A stretch of DNA of 64,000 nucleotides, from NCBI RefSeq assembly GCF_016907515.1, contig NZ_JAFBBY010000001.1, positions 558,001 through 622,000 of the forward strand. Direction: 5' to 3'. The position numbers and the translations under genes are program-made. This document shows positions 47,874 through 57,214 of the stretch, piece by piece. Each line of letters begins with the position of its first letter. Position 1 is the stretch's first letter. This DNA comes from Nocardioides nitrophenolicus (GTDB lineage Bacteria > Actinomycetota > Actinomycetes > Propionibacteriales > Nocardioidaceae). The notes beneath the pieces are model-generated. The model saw only the letters and a program-made list of their open reading frames with translations. It did no database searches and was not told where the DNA came from.

Positions 47874-50572
47874 CTCAGTGGAGTCACCTGTCGGGCGAAC
47901 GGCACCGGAACCCCCGTGGGGTCGTAGAACTGCACGCGCGAGGTGAGCGCCGGCGCTCTCGCCTTGCAGTCGGTGCTCACCGTCGACTCCCCGAGACACA
48001 GATGCACCTCGAGCTGGACGACGCTGCTGACGAATCCGGTGGTGAAGGTGTTGTCCGGGATCTGGAACACCGGCCCGGTGTAGCGCGGGTTGCCGTTGTT
48101 GATGTTGAACTCCATCTGGCGCGCGATCAGCCCGAACTTCAGCACCTGCGCACCGAAGTTGCTGAGGGTCAGGTTCACGTCTGCCTTGGGGACGTAGGTC
48201 GTGCCCTGCATGTACAAGGAGACCTTGTTGTTGCCGTGGTCGGAGTCGGTCCAGAGGAAGGAGCATCCACCGCCAGCCAACGGAGCGGTGACGCAGCCAC
48301 TCTGCGCCCGGAGTACGGGGAGGTAGTACTTCAGCTCGAGCGTGATCGACTTGAGCGTGGTGGTCGTGCCGGCGGCTGCCTTCGCCGTGTACGCCACACT
48401 CGCCTTGGTGTAGCCGTTGGCGTGGATCTGGCTCTGCAAGGCGTTCAGGCTGGCGACCGGGACGACCAGGTTCTCGGTCGTGAGTGACGTGCTCGGCGTG
48501 ATCGTCGGACTGGTGTACGACCAGCCGCCGACGCCGAGGGTGACCGACCCCGACGACCCGGCGGTCACACTCTCGGAGTGGTCGACATGGACCGTCGCGC
48601 CGGTGAGGATCGCGCCCGCCGGGACCGACGTGCTCGGAGCGAATCCGTCGACCTTCAGCGTCGTCGTCCCGCCGGTGGTGTCCCCGGACTGGCCGTCCCA
48701 GGCGAGGGACAGCTCGAGCTTGACCTGGCCGACCCGGTACGGGTCGGCGGCTGCCGTGCCGCCCCGGAGGGAGTAGGTGACGGTGGCCTTGGTGTAGCCG
48801 TTGGCCCTGATGAAGGCCTGCAGACTCGTGAGGTCGGCGCCGGTGATGGAGATCTGGTTGCTCGCCGGCGTCTGGCCGGAGGGCCACGACGGCGGCGTCC
48901 AGGTAGCGGTGCCGCTGCCGGAGACGACCAGCCGGACCGACGCGCTCCCACCGACCGGCTCGTAGTGAGCCATCGAGAGCTTCGCGGACGAGACGGTCAG
49001 ACTCGGATCGCTAGGAACCGCGGCGCTCGGGGCGAACCCCTCCAGCAGGAGACTGCCCGTCTTCGAGGCCCCGCTGTTTCCCGTGGACCACAGCACGCTT
49101 CCGGTGCCGTTCGCCCGAAGGATCGGCAGTGCCGCGGCCTTGGTGCCGGGCGTGAACGTCCCGTCTCCCTTGGTCAACGTCACGTCAGACGCGTCCAGCG
49201 TGCCGCAGCAGGTGCCGGGGGGCGTGCCGGTGGTACCGCCGCGCGTCCAGGTCGCGCCCGCGCCACCCGGCCTGAGGTGCGCGACGTCCGCGTTGACGAA
49301 GGCACCCGATGAGATGACCGAGCCGCCATGGCTGATGTCCCGGGTCTCGCTGGTCAGGCTGGGCGTGCTCACTCCCGGGGTGCTGGCCTGGAGGCCGAAG
49401 AGCTCGATCGGCGCCTTGTCGGTGTGGTAGCTGCCGCACAGCTCCATCGAGGCCGTCTTCTCCAGGTGCATCTGGCTGTCGGCGCCGAAGATGAACTGCA
49501 CGCCGAGCGCGGAGGTGTCGGTGAGCGGGCTGACGCAGTTGCCCGGCCCCATGTAGTCGTTGCCGTTGACCTCGGTCATCACCACCTGCGAGCTGGTGGC
49601 GAAGACGCCCGCGCGCTGGCCGCCGATCACCGGCTTGCCGTCGGGGATGACCCAGACGTTCGCGTCGTTGCCGCTTCGGCCGGGGAAGACGTTGGCCGGG
49701 CAGTAGTCCGCCGATCCGACGCAGCCGTTGTGGAAGTCGAAGTAGTAGGTACCCGGCTTGAACCAGGACGCGCTGCACAGCCTGACGGCGGCGTTCAACG
49801 CCACGACGTCGTCGTAGTAGCCCGGCGAGAACACCGCGACGTTGCCGGTGCAGCTCGTGGGCAGCGGGACCAGAGCCGGCGCCGAGGCGATGTCGGCGGC
49901 GTAGTTCGGGTCGACGTACGGCGTGTGGTTGTTGCAGTCCTTGACCGCCGGCGCGACCACCGTCGTGTCCGTGCAGGAGTTCACGGCATGGGCGTCGCCC
50001 AGGTCGAGGGCGACCGGGCCGGTGATCGCGTTGTTGGAGTAGACGCCGCCGTGCACCTTTAACGGGGAGCCCGCCGTGTTGGTGATCGAGCCACCGAGGG
50101 TGATGAGGGCGTAGGCAGCCTTGTTGTCCTTGGTGATCGTGACCGCCGGTCCTTGCTGCCCGGTGCCGCCCTGGGCGGAGCAGTGGACGTACGCGGAGCT
50201 CGGGCCGAACGAGCCGGCAGCGGGATAGAAGCCGTTGAGGATCAGGTTGTCGGTGTCGCCCGTGACGCCGCTGTTGTGGCCGAAGCAGCCCAGGCCGTCG
50301 CTCGGGTTGTTGTTGAACGCGAGCTGCGCGTCTGCCGGGGAGAAGCCGTAGCCGTTGCGCAGGTTGTTGATCGCGATGTTGGCGGCCGAGTCCGCGGCGT
50401 ACGACGCGCCGGCCACGCCACGCAGCGCGACCGTGGCCTTGAGGCTCCCTCCACCGCGGGTCAGCACGACTCCGACGACGAGCGCGACCGTGGTGACGAT
50501 GATCAGCGCGAACACGAGGATCGCGCCGCGGTCCCCCCTCGCCCGGAGGCGGCGATCGATCCAGCCGGTCAT
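47855..50572 (-). CDS. Large PilX-like pilus-associated protein with duplicated domain
   Basis: A 905-residue protein. The N-terminus RARGDRGAILVFALIIVTTV is a PilX-type signal/anchor helix that lacks the usual Phe-Thr-Leu-x-Glu prepilin motif. About 35-500 is a cysteine-containing, Gly/Asn-rich extracellular region with GGVYSNNAITGPVALDLGDA. Two related beta-rich units follow, about residues 505-632 and 635-755. Both start near EGFAPS or DGFAPS and contain RANGYTKATVTYSL or HANGYTKASVAYTA. A further C-terminal domain contains GCVTAPLAGGGCSFLW. It is likely surface-exposed on or near the pilus, perhaps an adhesin. ATGA overlap with the minor pilin upstream. Confidence 0.8.
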   Translation of the reverse strand: MTGWIDRRLRARGDRGAILVFALIIVTTVALVVGVVLTRGGGSLKATVALRGVAGASYAADSAANIAINNLRNGYGFSPADAQLAFNNNPSDGLGCFGHNSGVTGDTDNLILNGFYPAAGSFGPSSAYVHCSAQGGTGQQGPAVTITKDNKAAYALITLGGSITNTAGSPLKVHGGVYSNNAITGPVALDLGDAHAVNSCTDTTVVAPAVKDCNNHTPYVDPNYAADIASAPALVPLPTSCTGNVAVFSPGYYDDVVALNAAVRLCSASWFKPGTYYFDFHNGCVGSADYCPANVFPGRSGNDANVWVIPDGKPVIGGQRAGVFATSSQVVMTEVNGNDYMGPGNCVSPLTDTSALGVQFIFGADSQMHLEKTASMELCGSYHTDKAPIELFGLQASTPGVSTPSLTSETRDISHGGSVISSGAFVNADVAHLRPGGAGATWTRGGTTGTPPGTCCGTLDASDVTLTKGDGTFTPGTKAAALPILRANGTGSVLWSTGNSGASKTGSLLLEGFAPSAAVPSDPSLTVSSAKLSMAHYEPVGGSASVRLVVSGSGTATWTPPSWPSGQTPASNQISITGADLTSLQAFIRANGYTKATVTYSLRGGTAAADPYRVGQVKLELSLAWDGQSGDTTGGTTTLKVDGFAPSTSVPAGAILTGATVHVDHSESVTAGSSGSVTLGVGGWSYTSPTITPSTSLTTENLVVPVASLNALQSQIHANGYTKASVAYTAKAAAGTTTTLKSITLELKYYLPVLRAQSGCVTAPLAGGGCSFLWTDSDHGNNKVSLYMQGTTYVPKADVNLTLSNFGAQVLKFGLIARQMEFNINNGNPRYTGPVFQIPDNTFTTGFVSSVVQLEVHLCLGESTVSTDCKARAPALTSRVQFYDPTGVPVPFARQVTPLSWNHTR

Positions 50573-51276
50573 GTCTGTCTCCGTTCACCGGTCAAGGTGG
50601 CTGTGTAGGTGGAGCCGTCCTTGTTGTCCTGGTCGGTCGCGACGAGCTCCAGGGTGACCACCGCCGGAACGTCGTCGCCGGCTCCCGAGCAGGTGCCGAG
50701 CTTGGTGCCGTTCGCCTTCCAGCACGAGACCGTCGTCGGCCCCAGGATCGCCGGGGTGAGGTTGCGCGCGACGACGATCGACGAGTCCGGTGTCGTGGCC
50801 GTTCCGGTGCACCGCACCCGGAGCAGCTGGTAGACCGCGCCGGAGGGCTGGGCCACATAGGTGACGGTCACCTTGGTCGGGACGTCCGCGGCTGCGGTGT
50901 AGGAGTTCCAGGCCAAGGTGACGATGGGCGTGCCCGAGGGCAGGCCGCACCGCGCCAGGGTCGGGCCCGAGGTATCGGGTGCGGCGACCGACTGCATCAG
51001 AGGATAGGTGTGCGTGCCGCCCAGGCTGTTGTCGTACACCGTCGATCGCACGCCGAGACTGGCGACGTCGCTCTGCCAGTAGGCCGCCGCGAACTGGACG
51101 TCGTGCGACTCGGTCATCCTGGCGTTCGCGCTGACCGTCGTCTTCAGGTACATCATCACGACGCCGGTCAGTGCGGAGACGATGACGCCCATGATCGCGA
51201 TCGTGACGACCAACTCGACGAGCGTGAACCCGGCGTCGTCATGCCGACGGGTGCGGAGGCGATCGGCTACGCGCAT
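50569..51276 (-). CDS. Minor pilin (PilW/PulJ-like)
   Basis: A 235-residue prepilin-like protein. The class III-type leader is cleaved at GFTLVELVVTIAIMGVIVSA, with Glu at position +5 of the mature chain. The soluble domain holds two Cys pairs (LARCGLPSG, LRVRCTGTA, VSCWKANGTKLGTCSG), suggesting disulfides. ATG 51276 has GGTGA upstream. It overlaps the previous pilin by ten bases and the PilX-like gene by four. Expected role: part of the priming complex at the pilus tip. Confidence 0.85.
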   Translation of the reverse strand: MRVADRLRTRRHDDAGFTLVELVVTIAIMGVIVSALTGVVMMYLKTTVSANARMTESHDVQFAAAYWQSDVASLGVRSTVYDNSLGGTHTYPLMQSVAAPDTSGPTLARCGLPSGTPIVTLAWNSYTAAADVPTKVTVTYVAQPSGAVYQLLRVRCTGTATTPDSSIVVARNLTPAILGPTTVSCWKANGTKLGTCSGAGDDVPAVVTLELVATDQDNKDGSTYTATLTGERRQT

Positions 51277-51740
51277 CGACTCACCGCCGAAGGGTCCTGG
51301 GCGCCGCTGCACGGCCTGCGCAGCACGAAGGCCAGCTTCTCGACGGCTCGGTCGTCGCCGCTCGAGACCGTCAAGATGACCAGCTGGGCCGTGTTCGCCG
51401 TACAGGCGGCGGCGCCGCCCGCCGGGTCCACCGCGCTGACCGTGAAGGACGTCGTATAGCCGTTGGGGACCGGAAAGCCCACGACCCCCGGCCGGTAGTC
51501 GGGCGAGCAGGTGAAGGCGGACTGGTGGGTCTCGACGTAGTTCTGGATCGCCTCCGCGTAGCTCTTCACGTAGGCGCCGCTGGTGGTCTCCTTGCGGTGG
51601 ATGTCGGAGGTCTTCACCGCGAGCATCAGACCGGTCATGATCGCGACTCCCGCGATGCCCAGGATCACCACGGCAGCGAGAACCTCGACCAGACTCTCGC
51701 CCCGGTCGGCGTCTCCACGCTTCATGGCGATCCGCAGCAT
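51267..51740 (-). CDS. Minor pilin (PilV-like)
   Basis: A 157-residue prepilin-like protein. The leader motif is GESLVEVLAAVVILGIAGVA, with Glu +5 in place. The mature globular part has Cys in TCSPDYRPG, AACTANTAQ and RRPCSGAQ. The ATG at 51740 overlaps the pilC stop; an internal ATG at 51725 is also plausible. Probably assembles with the neighbouring PilW-like protein. Confidence 0.83.
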   Translation of the reverse strand: MLRIAMKRGDADRGESLVEVLAAVVILGIAGVAIMTGLMLAVKTSDIHRKETTSGAYVKSYAEAIQNYVETHQSAFTCSPDYRPGVVGFPVPNGYTTSFTVSAVDPAGGAAACTANTAQLVILTVSSGDDRAVEKLAFVLRRPCSGAQDPSAVSRCA

Positions 51741-52945
51741 CAGACCTGGACCTGGTTGAAGATGCCGTACATCGCCGACACCAACGCCACGGCGACGAAG
51801 CCGACGATGCCGCCCATCACGACGATGACGATCGGCTCGAACAGCGCCGTGAGCTTGGCGATCTTGTAGTCGAGCTCGGACTCGTAGTACTCGGCCGTGA
51901 CCTCGAGCTGGGTGTCCATCGACCCGGTCTCCTCACCGACACGCAACATCGACGTGGCCGTGCCGGGGAACAGCCGGGTCCGGGCGAGCGGGCCGGCGAG
52001 GCCCTGGCCCTCCAGCATCTGCTCGGTCACCCCCGTGAGTCGCGCGATGAAGACCCGGTTGCGCAAGGAGTCGGTCGCCACGCGGATCGCCTCGGGGAGG
52101 TTGACGCCCGCCGAGACCATCGAGGCCATCACCCGGCAGAAGCGCTCCACGAGCGCGTACTGGATCGTCTCCCCCAGGACGGGGACCTTGAGCAGGAAGC
52201 CGTGCCAGAGGTACTTGCCCCGCTCGAAGCGCTGCGAGATCACGAACAGGAGCGCCCAGGCCACGATCGCCGCGAGGATGACCCACCACCAGCCGGCGAG
52301 AAAGTCGGTGAAGCCCATCAGCATGCGGGTCGGCAGGGGCAGCTCCGCATCGAGGTCGGCGAAGAAGTCCCGGAACTTCGGCAGCACGTAGACCGACAGC
52401 ACCAGGACGGTGACCACGGACATCACCGCCACGGCGATCGGGTAGATGAGGGCCGACTTGATCTTGCGCCGCGCCTCGAGATCCCGCTCGATGTAGACCG
52501 CCAAGCGGGACAGCACGGCGTCGAGCTCGCCGGTCAGCTCAGCAGAGCGGACGATGCCGCGGTAGAACTCCGGGAACACCTTCGGGTACCGCTCGAGCGT
52601 GTCGGAGAACCGCTCACCGGCACGGAGCCGGTCCTCGACGTCGTGCATCATCCGTCGTACCGAGGAGTTCTCACTCTCGGTACCGATCGAGTGCACCGCA
52701 TCGAGGATCGGCAGCCCGGCCCTGAGGAAGGCCGCGATCTGCCGCGACAGGTGCATGACGTGCTCGCGCTTGATCCGCGGACCCGAGATCTCGTACTGCA
52801 GGATGCTCTTCTTCTCGGTGACGCGGAGGTCACGCAGGTCACGCTGGTAGAGCGCGATCTCGGCGTCGCCGCGGCTGGCCGCCTTCTCGGTGCCCTTGAC
52901 CTGCCTGCCCTCGAGGTCGACCCCGGCGAATGCGTACTTCGGCAT
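51740..52945 (-). CDS. pilC: Type IV pilus platform protein
   Basis: A 401-residue inner-membrane assembly platform with two GspF domains. The first is about residues 65-190 (HLSRQIAAFLRAGLPILDAV) and the second about 265-390 (VERFCRVMASMVSAGVNLPE). Three transmembrane helices lie near 165-190, 215-240 and 370-395. Length and order are standard for PilC. Located between pilB and the minor pilins, one base apart from each in effect. Confidence 0.93.
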   Translation of the reverse strand: MPKYAFAGVDLEGRQVKGTEKAASRGDAEIALYQRDLRDLRVTEKKSILQYEISGPRIKREHVMHLSRQIAAFLRAGLPILDAVHSIGTESENSSVRRMMHDVEDRLRAGERFSDTLERYPKVFPEFYRGIVRSAELTGELDAVLSRLAVYIERDLEARRKIKSALIYPIAVAVMSVVTVLVLSVYVLPKFRDFFADLDAELPLPTRMLMGFTDFLAGWWWVILAAIVAWALLFVISQRFERGKYLWHGFLLKVPVLGETIQYALVERFCRVMASMVSAGVNLPEAIRVATDSLRNRVFIARLTGVTEQMLEGQGLAGPLARTRLFPGTATSMLRVGEETGSMDTQLEVTAEYYESELDYKIAKLTALFEPIVIVVMGGIVGFVAVALVSAMYGIFNQVQV

Positions 52946-52947
52946 CT

Positions 52948-54681
52948 TCAGACCCCCGCGACGTAGATCGAACGCATGACTTCGGCGGCCGTCGTGGTGC
53001 CGTCGCTGACCAGCCGGACCGCCTGCTCCTGCAGGGTGCGCATCCCCTGGCTTCGGGCGAGCTTGCGCATCTGGTCGTGTGGCGCCCGGTCGACGATCAG
53101 CTCACGGACCTCGTCGGTGACGACCAGCATCTCGTAGACGCCGATCCGCTCCAGGTAGCCGGTGTGGGCGCAGAAGTGGCAGCCGGTGCCGTGCCGCCAG
53201 CCGGCGATCGGCTCCGTGCCGCCGAACTGCTGCACGAAGGCCAGCTCCTCCGGCGAGGGCTGGTAGGGCTCCAGGCACGACGTGCAGCTGCGCCGGACCA
53301 GGCGCTGGGCGACCACGGCGGTCACCGACGAGGCGATGAGGAAGGCCTCGATGCCCATGTCGAGCAGCCGGTAGAGAGCCGAGACGGCCTCGGTCGCGTG
53401 CAGCGAGGAGAGCACGAAGTGACCGGTGAGCGCCGACTGGACGGCGATCCGCGCGGTGTCGACGTCGCGGATCTCGCCGACGAGGATCACGTCCGGGTCC
53501 TGGCGCAGGATCGACTTGAGCCCGCCGGCGAAGGTGATGCCGGCCTGCTCGTTGATCTGGATCTGGTTGATCGAGTCGAAGGTGTACTCGACCGGGTCCT
53601 CGATCGTCATCAGGTTCTTCTCGGGGCTGTTCAGCTCGCCGAGGGAGGCGTACAGAGTCGTGGTCTTGCCCCCACCGGTCGGGCCGGCGCAGATGACCAT
53701 GCCGAACGGCGAGTGGATCAGCTGGGTGTACCGGGCGGCGGTGTCCGCGGGCATGCCGAGCTGCTCGAGCTGGAACAGCGGACGGCTCTTGTCGAGCACC
53801 CGCATCACGACCTTCTCGCCGCCGACGACGGCGGTCGTCGAGACCCGGATGTCGACCTCGCGACCGTCGATCTCCATGGAGATCTGGCCGTCCTGGGGCC
53901 GGCGCCGCTCGACGATGTTCATCCCGCCGAGGATCTTGACCCGGCTGACGATCGCCGGTCCGATCGACGCCGGGAGGTCGAGCACCTCGGTGAGGGCGCC
54001 GTCGATGCGGTACCGCACCCGGACCCGGTCCCCCGTCGGCTCGACGTGGATGTCGGACGCGCGGTCGCGCAACGCCTGGGTGATGACCGACTGGACCACG
54101 CGGACGACCGGTGCCTCCTCGTTGGCGCTCACCGCCTCCAGCTCGGACGCCTCCCTGCGCAGCACGTCCCGGGCCTCGAACGCCTGGACCTGGCCGCCGA
54201 CCTCCTGGGTGGCGCGGTACGACGTCGCGAGGCCCCGCTCGAGATCGCGGCGGGTCACGACGAGCGGGCGCACCGGCCGCTCCAGCACCGCCGCGATCGC
54301 CTGCACCCGTTCCGGCGCGGGGTCCAGCACCGCCACCACCACGCCCGTGTCGTCGAGCGAGATCGGCAGCGCGTCGAGGGTCAGTGCCTGCTCGCGGGTC
54401 AGCAGCGACAGTGCCTCCGCCTCGGGCGCGAGGGTGCGGAAGTCCGCGACGGCGACCTGGTGGTGCTCGGCCAGGGCGTGGGCCAGCGCGTCCTCGGTGA
54501 TGGCGCCGCTCGCGACCAGCTTCTGGCCGAGCGTGCCGTCATGCTCGCGCACCGCGTCCAGCTGGTAGGGCTGGACCCGGCCGGCCGCCACCAGGATCCG
54601 GCCGAGCCGGTCGTCGTCCTCGTCGGTGCGGCCGACCGCGACCGGCGCCTCGGCCCTGCTGTGCTTGCCCTTGAGCCTCAT
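52948..54681 (-). CDS. pilB: Type IV pilus extension ATPase
   Basis: A 577-residue GspE/PilB ATPase. The N-terminal MshEN-type domain (about 25-150; GRILVAAGRVQPYQLDAVRE, GQKLVASGAITEDALAHAL) may bind cyclic di-GMP, as in other PilB proteins. Walker A is AGPTGGGKTTTLYASL near 330, followed by the Asp box and Walker B DPDVILVGEIRD. The zinc tetracysteine comprises CTSC near 463 and CHFC near 500. ATG 54681 was preferred over a GTG at 54711 because AGGA lies nine bases upstream. Confidence 0.93.
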   Translation of the reverse strand: MRLKGKHSRAEAPVAVGRTDEDDDRLGRILVAAGRVQPYQLDAVREHDGTLGQKLVASGAITEDALAHALAEHHQVAVADFRTLAPEAEALSLLTREQALTLDALPISLDDTGVVVAVLDPAPERVQAIAAVLERPVRPLVVTRRDLERGLATSYRATQEVGGQVQAFEARDVLRREASELEAVSANEEAPVVRVVQSVITQALRDRASDIHVEPTGDRVRVRYRIDGALTEVLDLPASIGPAIVSRVKILGGMNIVERRRPQDGQISMEIDGREVDIRVSTTAVVGGEKVVMRVLDKSRPLFQLEQLGMPADTAARYTQLIHSPFGMVICAGPTGGGKTTTLYASLGELNSPEKNLMTIEDPVEYTFDSINQIQINEQAGITFAGGLKSILRQDPDVILVGEIRDVDTARIAVQSALTGHFVLSSLHATEAVSALYRLLDMGIEAFLIASSVTAVVAQRLVRRSCTSCLEPYQPSPEELAFVQQFGGTEPIAGWRHGTGCHFCAHTGYLERIGVYEMLVVTDEVRELIVDRAPHDQMRKLARSQGMRTLQEQAVRLVSDGTTTAAEVMRSIYVAGV

Positions 54682-54697
54682 CCGCGGCTGTCCTGCC

Positions 54698-55798
54698 TCA
54701 CCGCACCGCACCCGCGGCGTACCGCGGACGGGCGTCGATGTCCTTCGGGTAGAGGCTGCGGGCGACCGCCTCCTCCTCGCTCACGATCCCGTTCTGGATG
54801 AGGTGCGACATCGACTTCTCGAGGGTCACCATGCCGTCCTGCGCACCGGTCACGAGGGAGTTGCGCAGCTGGTGCGTCTTGCCCTCCTTGATCAGGTTCC
54901 GGACGGCCGGCGTGGCGGTGAGCACCTCGTACGCCGCGATCATCCCGCCGCCGATCCGCGGGATCAGCCGCTGGTAGACGACGCACGACAGCGCCGCCGC
55001 GAGCTGGACGCGGATCTGCGCCTGCTGCTCGGCGGGGAAGACGTCGATCATGCGGCCCAGGGACTGCGCGGTGTCGTTGGTGTGCAGGGTCGCGAAGACC
55101 AGGTGGCCGGTCTCCGCGACGGTGAGCGCGAACTGGATCGACTCGAGGTCGCGCATCTCGCCGACCAGGAGGACGTCGGGATCCTCGCGCAGGACCGAGC
55201 GCAGCGCGTTGTGGAAGCTCTCGGTGTCGGTGCCGACCTCGCGCTGGTTGACCGCCGCCATCTTGTGGTCGTGGACGTACTCGATCGGGTCCTCGACGGT
55301 GATGATGTGGCAGCCCCGGTTGGTGTTGATCAGGTCGACCAGCGACGCGAGGGTGGTCGACTTTCCGGAGCCGGTCGGGCCGGTCATCAGGATCAGGCCC
55401 TGGTGCCGCATCGCCAGGTCGCGCAGCACCGGCGGCAGGCCGAGCTCGTCGGGCGTCGGGACGCTGCGCGGGATCATCCGCAGCGCGACCGCGGTGAGCC
55501 CACGCTGGGTGAAGGCGTTGCCGCGGATCCGGGCGTGCTCGCGCCAGGAGAAGGAGAAGTCGTACTCGTGGCTGGACTCCCAGACCTCGCGCTGCTCGCC
55601 GGTGAGCACCTCGGCCAGCAGCGCATCGGTGTCGTCGCGGGTGAGCACCGACTCCGACGGGATCGGGGCGAGCGTGCCGTCGACCCGGACCATGGGCGGC
55701 AGGCCGACGGTGAGCATCAGGTCGGTGCCGCGGACGTTCCACAGCGCCTCGAGCATCTGGTCGACGCGAGGTCCGATGCGGTGGGGGTGGTGGAACAC
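54698..55798 (-). CDS. pilT: Type IV pilus retraction ATPase
   Basis: A 366-residue PilT ATPase. Walker A is LMTGPTGSGKSTTLASL near residue 137, the Asp box HIITVEDPIEYVHDHK, Walker B DPDVLLVGEMRDLESI, the His box HLVFATLHTNDTAQS, and the PilT signature-like region MIAAYEVLTATPAVRNLI. Its presence suggests retractile pili and possibly twitching or DNA uptake. GTG start at 55798. It lies 83 bp downstream of pilA with a stable hairpin between. Confidence 0.93.
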   Translation of the reverse strand: MFHHPHRIGPRVDQMLEALWNVRGTDLMLTVGLPPMVRVDGTLAPIPSESVLTRDDTDALLAEVLTGEQREVWESSHEYDFSFSWREHARIRGNAFTQRGLTAVALRMIPRSVPTPDELGLPPVLRDLAMRHQGLILMTGPTGSGKSTTLASLVDLINTNRGCHIITVEDPIEYVHDHKMAAVNQREVGTDTESFHNALRSVLREDPDVLLVGEMRDLESIQFALTVAETGHLVFATLHTNDTAQSLGRMIDVFPAEQQAQIRVQLAAALSCVVYQRLIPRIGGGMIAAYEVLTATPAVRNLIKEGKTHQLRNSLVTGAQDGMVTLEKSMSHLIQNGIVSEEEAVARSLYPKDIDARPRYAAGAVR

Positions 55799-55832
55799 GA
55801 GGATGCCTCTCGGGGTCGGGGCCGGTGCTGCG

Positions 55833-55866
55833 GAGGAGGGCCGCCGCCTCGGCGGCGGCCCTCCTC
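55833..55866 (-). terminator. Hairpin between pilA and pilT
   Basis: A perfect 16-bp GC-rich stem, GAGGAGGGCCGCCGCC with GGCGGCGGCCCTCCTC, around two bases. It begins 15 bp after the pilA stop. As the rest of the pil operon lies downstream with little promoter space, it may act as an attenuator or mRNA stabiliser giving more pilin than machinery. Confidence 0.75.
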
Positions 55867-55881
55867 GACGGGCGAAGTCGA

Positions 55882-56250
55882 CTAGCAGGCGGCGTTGTCG
55901 ACGTCGTCGACGGTCGTGACGGCCGGGTCGACGGTCACGTTGCCGATCGAGTCTCCGTCGAGGTCGCTGTGCAGCCAGTCAGGGTAGAGCGTCCCGATCG
56001 TCGTGGCCGTCGGCGCAGGCGCCGTGTTCGGGTTGGGCTGCGACGCCACGTAGGCCTCGTAGGCCGTCGCGACGGTCGCCTTCGATGTCTTGCAGGCCGA
56101 CGTCTGGCCCTTGTCCGTGATCCCGCGCACGGAGAAGACGACGATGGCGGCGAGGACGCCGAGGATGATGATGACGATCAGGAGCTCGATGAGCGTGAAG
56201 CCGCCGTCGTTGCGGCGGGCCGCGGAGACGCGGTCGGTGAGTCGGCGCAT
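55882..56250 (-). CDS. pilA: Major type IV pilin
   Basis: A 122-residue pilin. The leader MRRLTDRVSAARRNDGG precedes the mature N-terminus FTLIELLIVIIILGVLAAIV with Glu +5. The globular domain has only two Cys (SACKTSKATV and the C-terminal Cys), which can form the typical disulfide. Short, like Gram-positive pilins. ATG 56250 follows GGAGG by seven bases, the best ribosome-binding site of the cluster, consistent with high expression. Confidence 0.93.
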   Translation of the reverse strand: MRRLTDRVSAARRNDGGFTLIELLIVIIILGVLAAIVVFSVRGITDKGQTSACKTSKATVATAYEAYVASQPNPNTAPAPTATTIGTLYPDWLHSDLDGDSIGNVTVDPAVTTVDDVDNAAC

Positions 56251-56417
56251 GCCAAAGCCTCCGGAAGGAGAGAGGGTTGATGAGAAAGGAGCAGCCCCCG
56301 AGCGCTGATGACAAGCAAACGCTGACCGTGACGCGCCGTCATGGCTTTTCCGGATTCTTTACCGCCGTTTGGGTACACCCGCCGAAACCCCGGACTTTCG
56401 TGACGAGTCGTGCTACG

Positions 56418-57197
56418 TCACGTCGATGACGTCGGCCTGCGCAGCGCCCGGTCCACCACGAACGGCAGGTGCCGGATGGCGACGGCGGCGAGCCGGCTGT
56501 CACGGCCGGGTACGACGAGGAAGCCGCGCCGGCGCCGGAGCGCCCCGACGAGCGTGTCGGCGACCTGCTCCGCGGTCAGCGTGGCGACGCTCTCCTCCGC
56601 GGCGAGGACCTCCGCCGGCTTGTGGCGGTTCTCCTCCTCGAAGCCGGGCGTGAGCGTGTTGGGCGGGCACAGGACCAGCACCCGCAGGCCGTAGGGCCGG
56701 ACCTCGCGACGCAGCGCCTCGGCGAAGCCGATCACGCCGAATTTCGACGCACTGTAGACGGTGTAGCCGAACACCCCCGCCAGTCCGGCCATCGAGGAGG
56801 TGGTCACGATCGTGCCGGTCCCGGCACGCCGCAGGTGCGGGAGCACCGCGCGGCAGACGTGGATGGTGCCGAGCAGGTTGATGGCGACCATGCCGGTGAC
56901 GTCGTCGGCGGGCAGGTCCTCGAGGTACCCCGGCCGCGCGTAGCCCGCGGTCGTCACCACCAGGTCCGGTACGCCGACCTCCGCGACCAGTGCGTCGACG
57001 ACGGCACTCGTCGCGGCCGCGTCGGTCACGTCCACCGACCGCGCGAGCGCACCGGCGCCCAGCTCGGCGAGCGCCGCGTCCAGCTTGGCCGCCGATCGCG
57101 ACAGCACCACGACCTCCCGCCCCTCGGCGACGAGGCGCCGGGCGACCGCGAGGCCGATCCCCTCCGAACCACCGAACACGAACGCGAGCCCAGGCAT
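56418..57197 (-). CDS. SDR oxidoreductase (3-ketodihydrosphingosine-reductase-like)
   Basis: A 259-residue classical short-chain dehydrogenase. Motifs: FGGSEGIGLAVARRLVAEGR, the variant TTAGYARPGY, the catalytic Ser in VTTSSMAGLAG and Tyr-x3-Lys in VYSASKFGVIGFAEALRRE. CPPNTLTPGFEEENRHKP is typical of the KDSR-like group acting on long-chain 3-keto lipids; the real substrate is unknown. It precedes the T4P cluster on the same strand but is separated from pilA by 167 bp, so probably an independent unit. Confidence 0.82.
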   Translation of the reverse strand: MPGLAFVFGGSEGIGLAVARRLVAEGREVVVLSRSAAKLDAALAELGAGALARSVDVTDAAATSAVVDALVAEVGVPDLVVTTAGYARPGYLEDLPADDVTGMVAINLLGTIHVCRAVLPHLRRAGTGTIVTTSSMAGLAGVFGYTVYSASKFGVIGFAEALRREVRPYGLRVLVLCPPNTLTPGFEEENRHKPAEVLAAEESVATLTAEQVADTLVGALRRRRGFLVVPGRDSRLAAVAIRHLPFVVDRALRRPTSST

Positions 57198-57214
57198 GCG
57201 CCCAGGCTGGCAGA

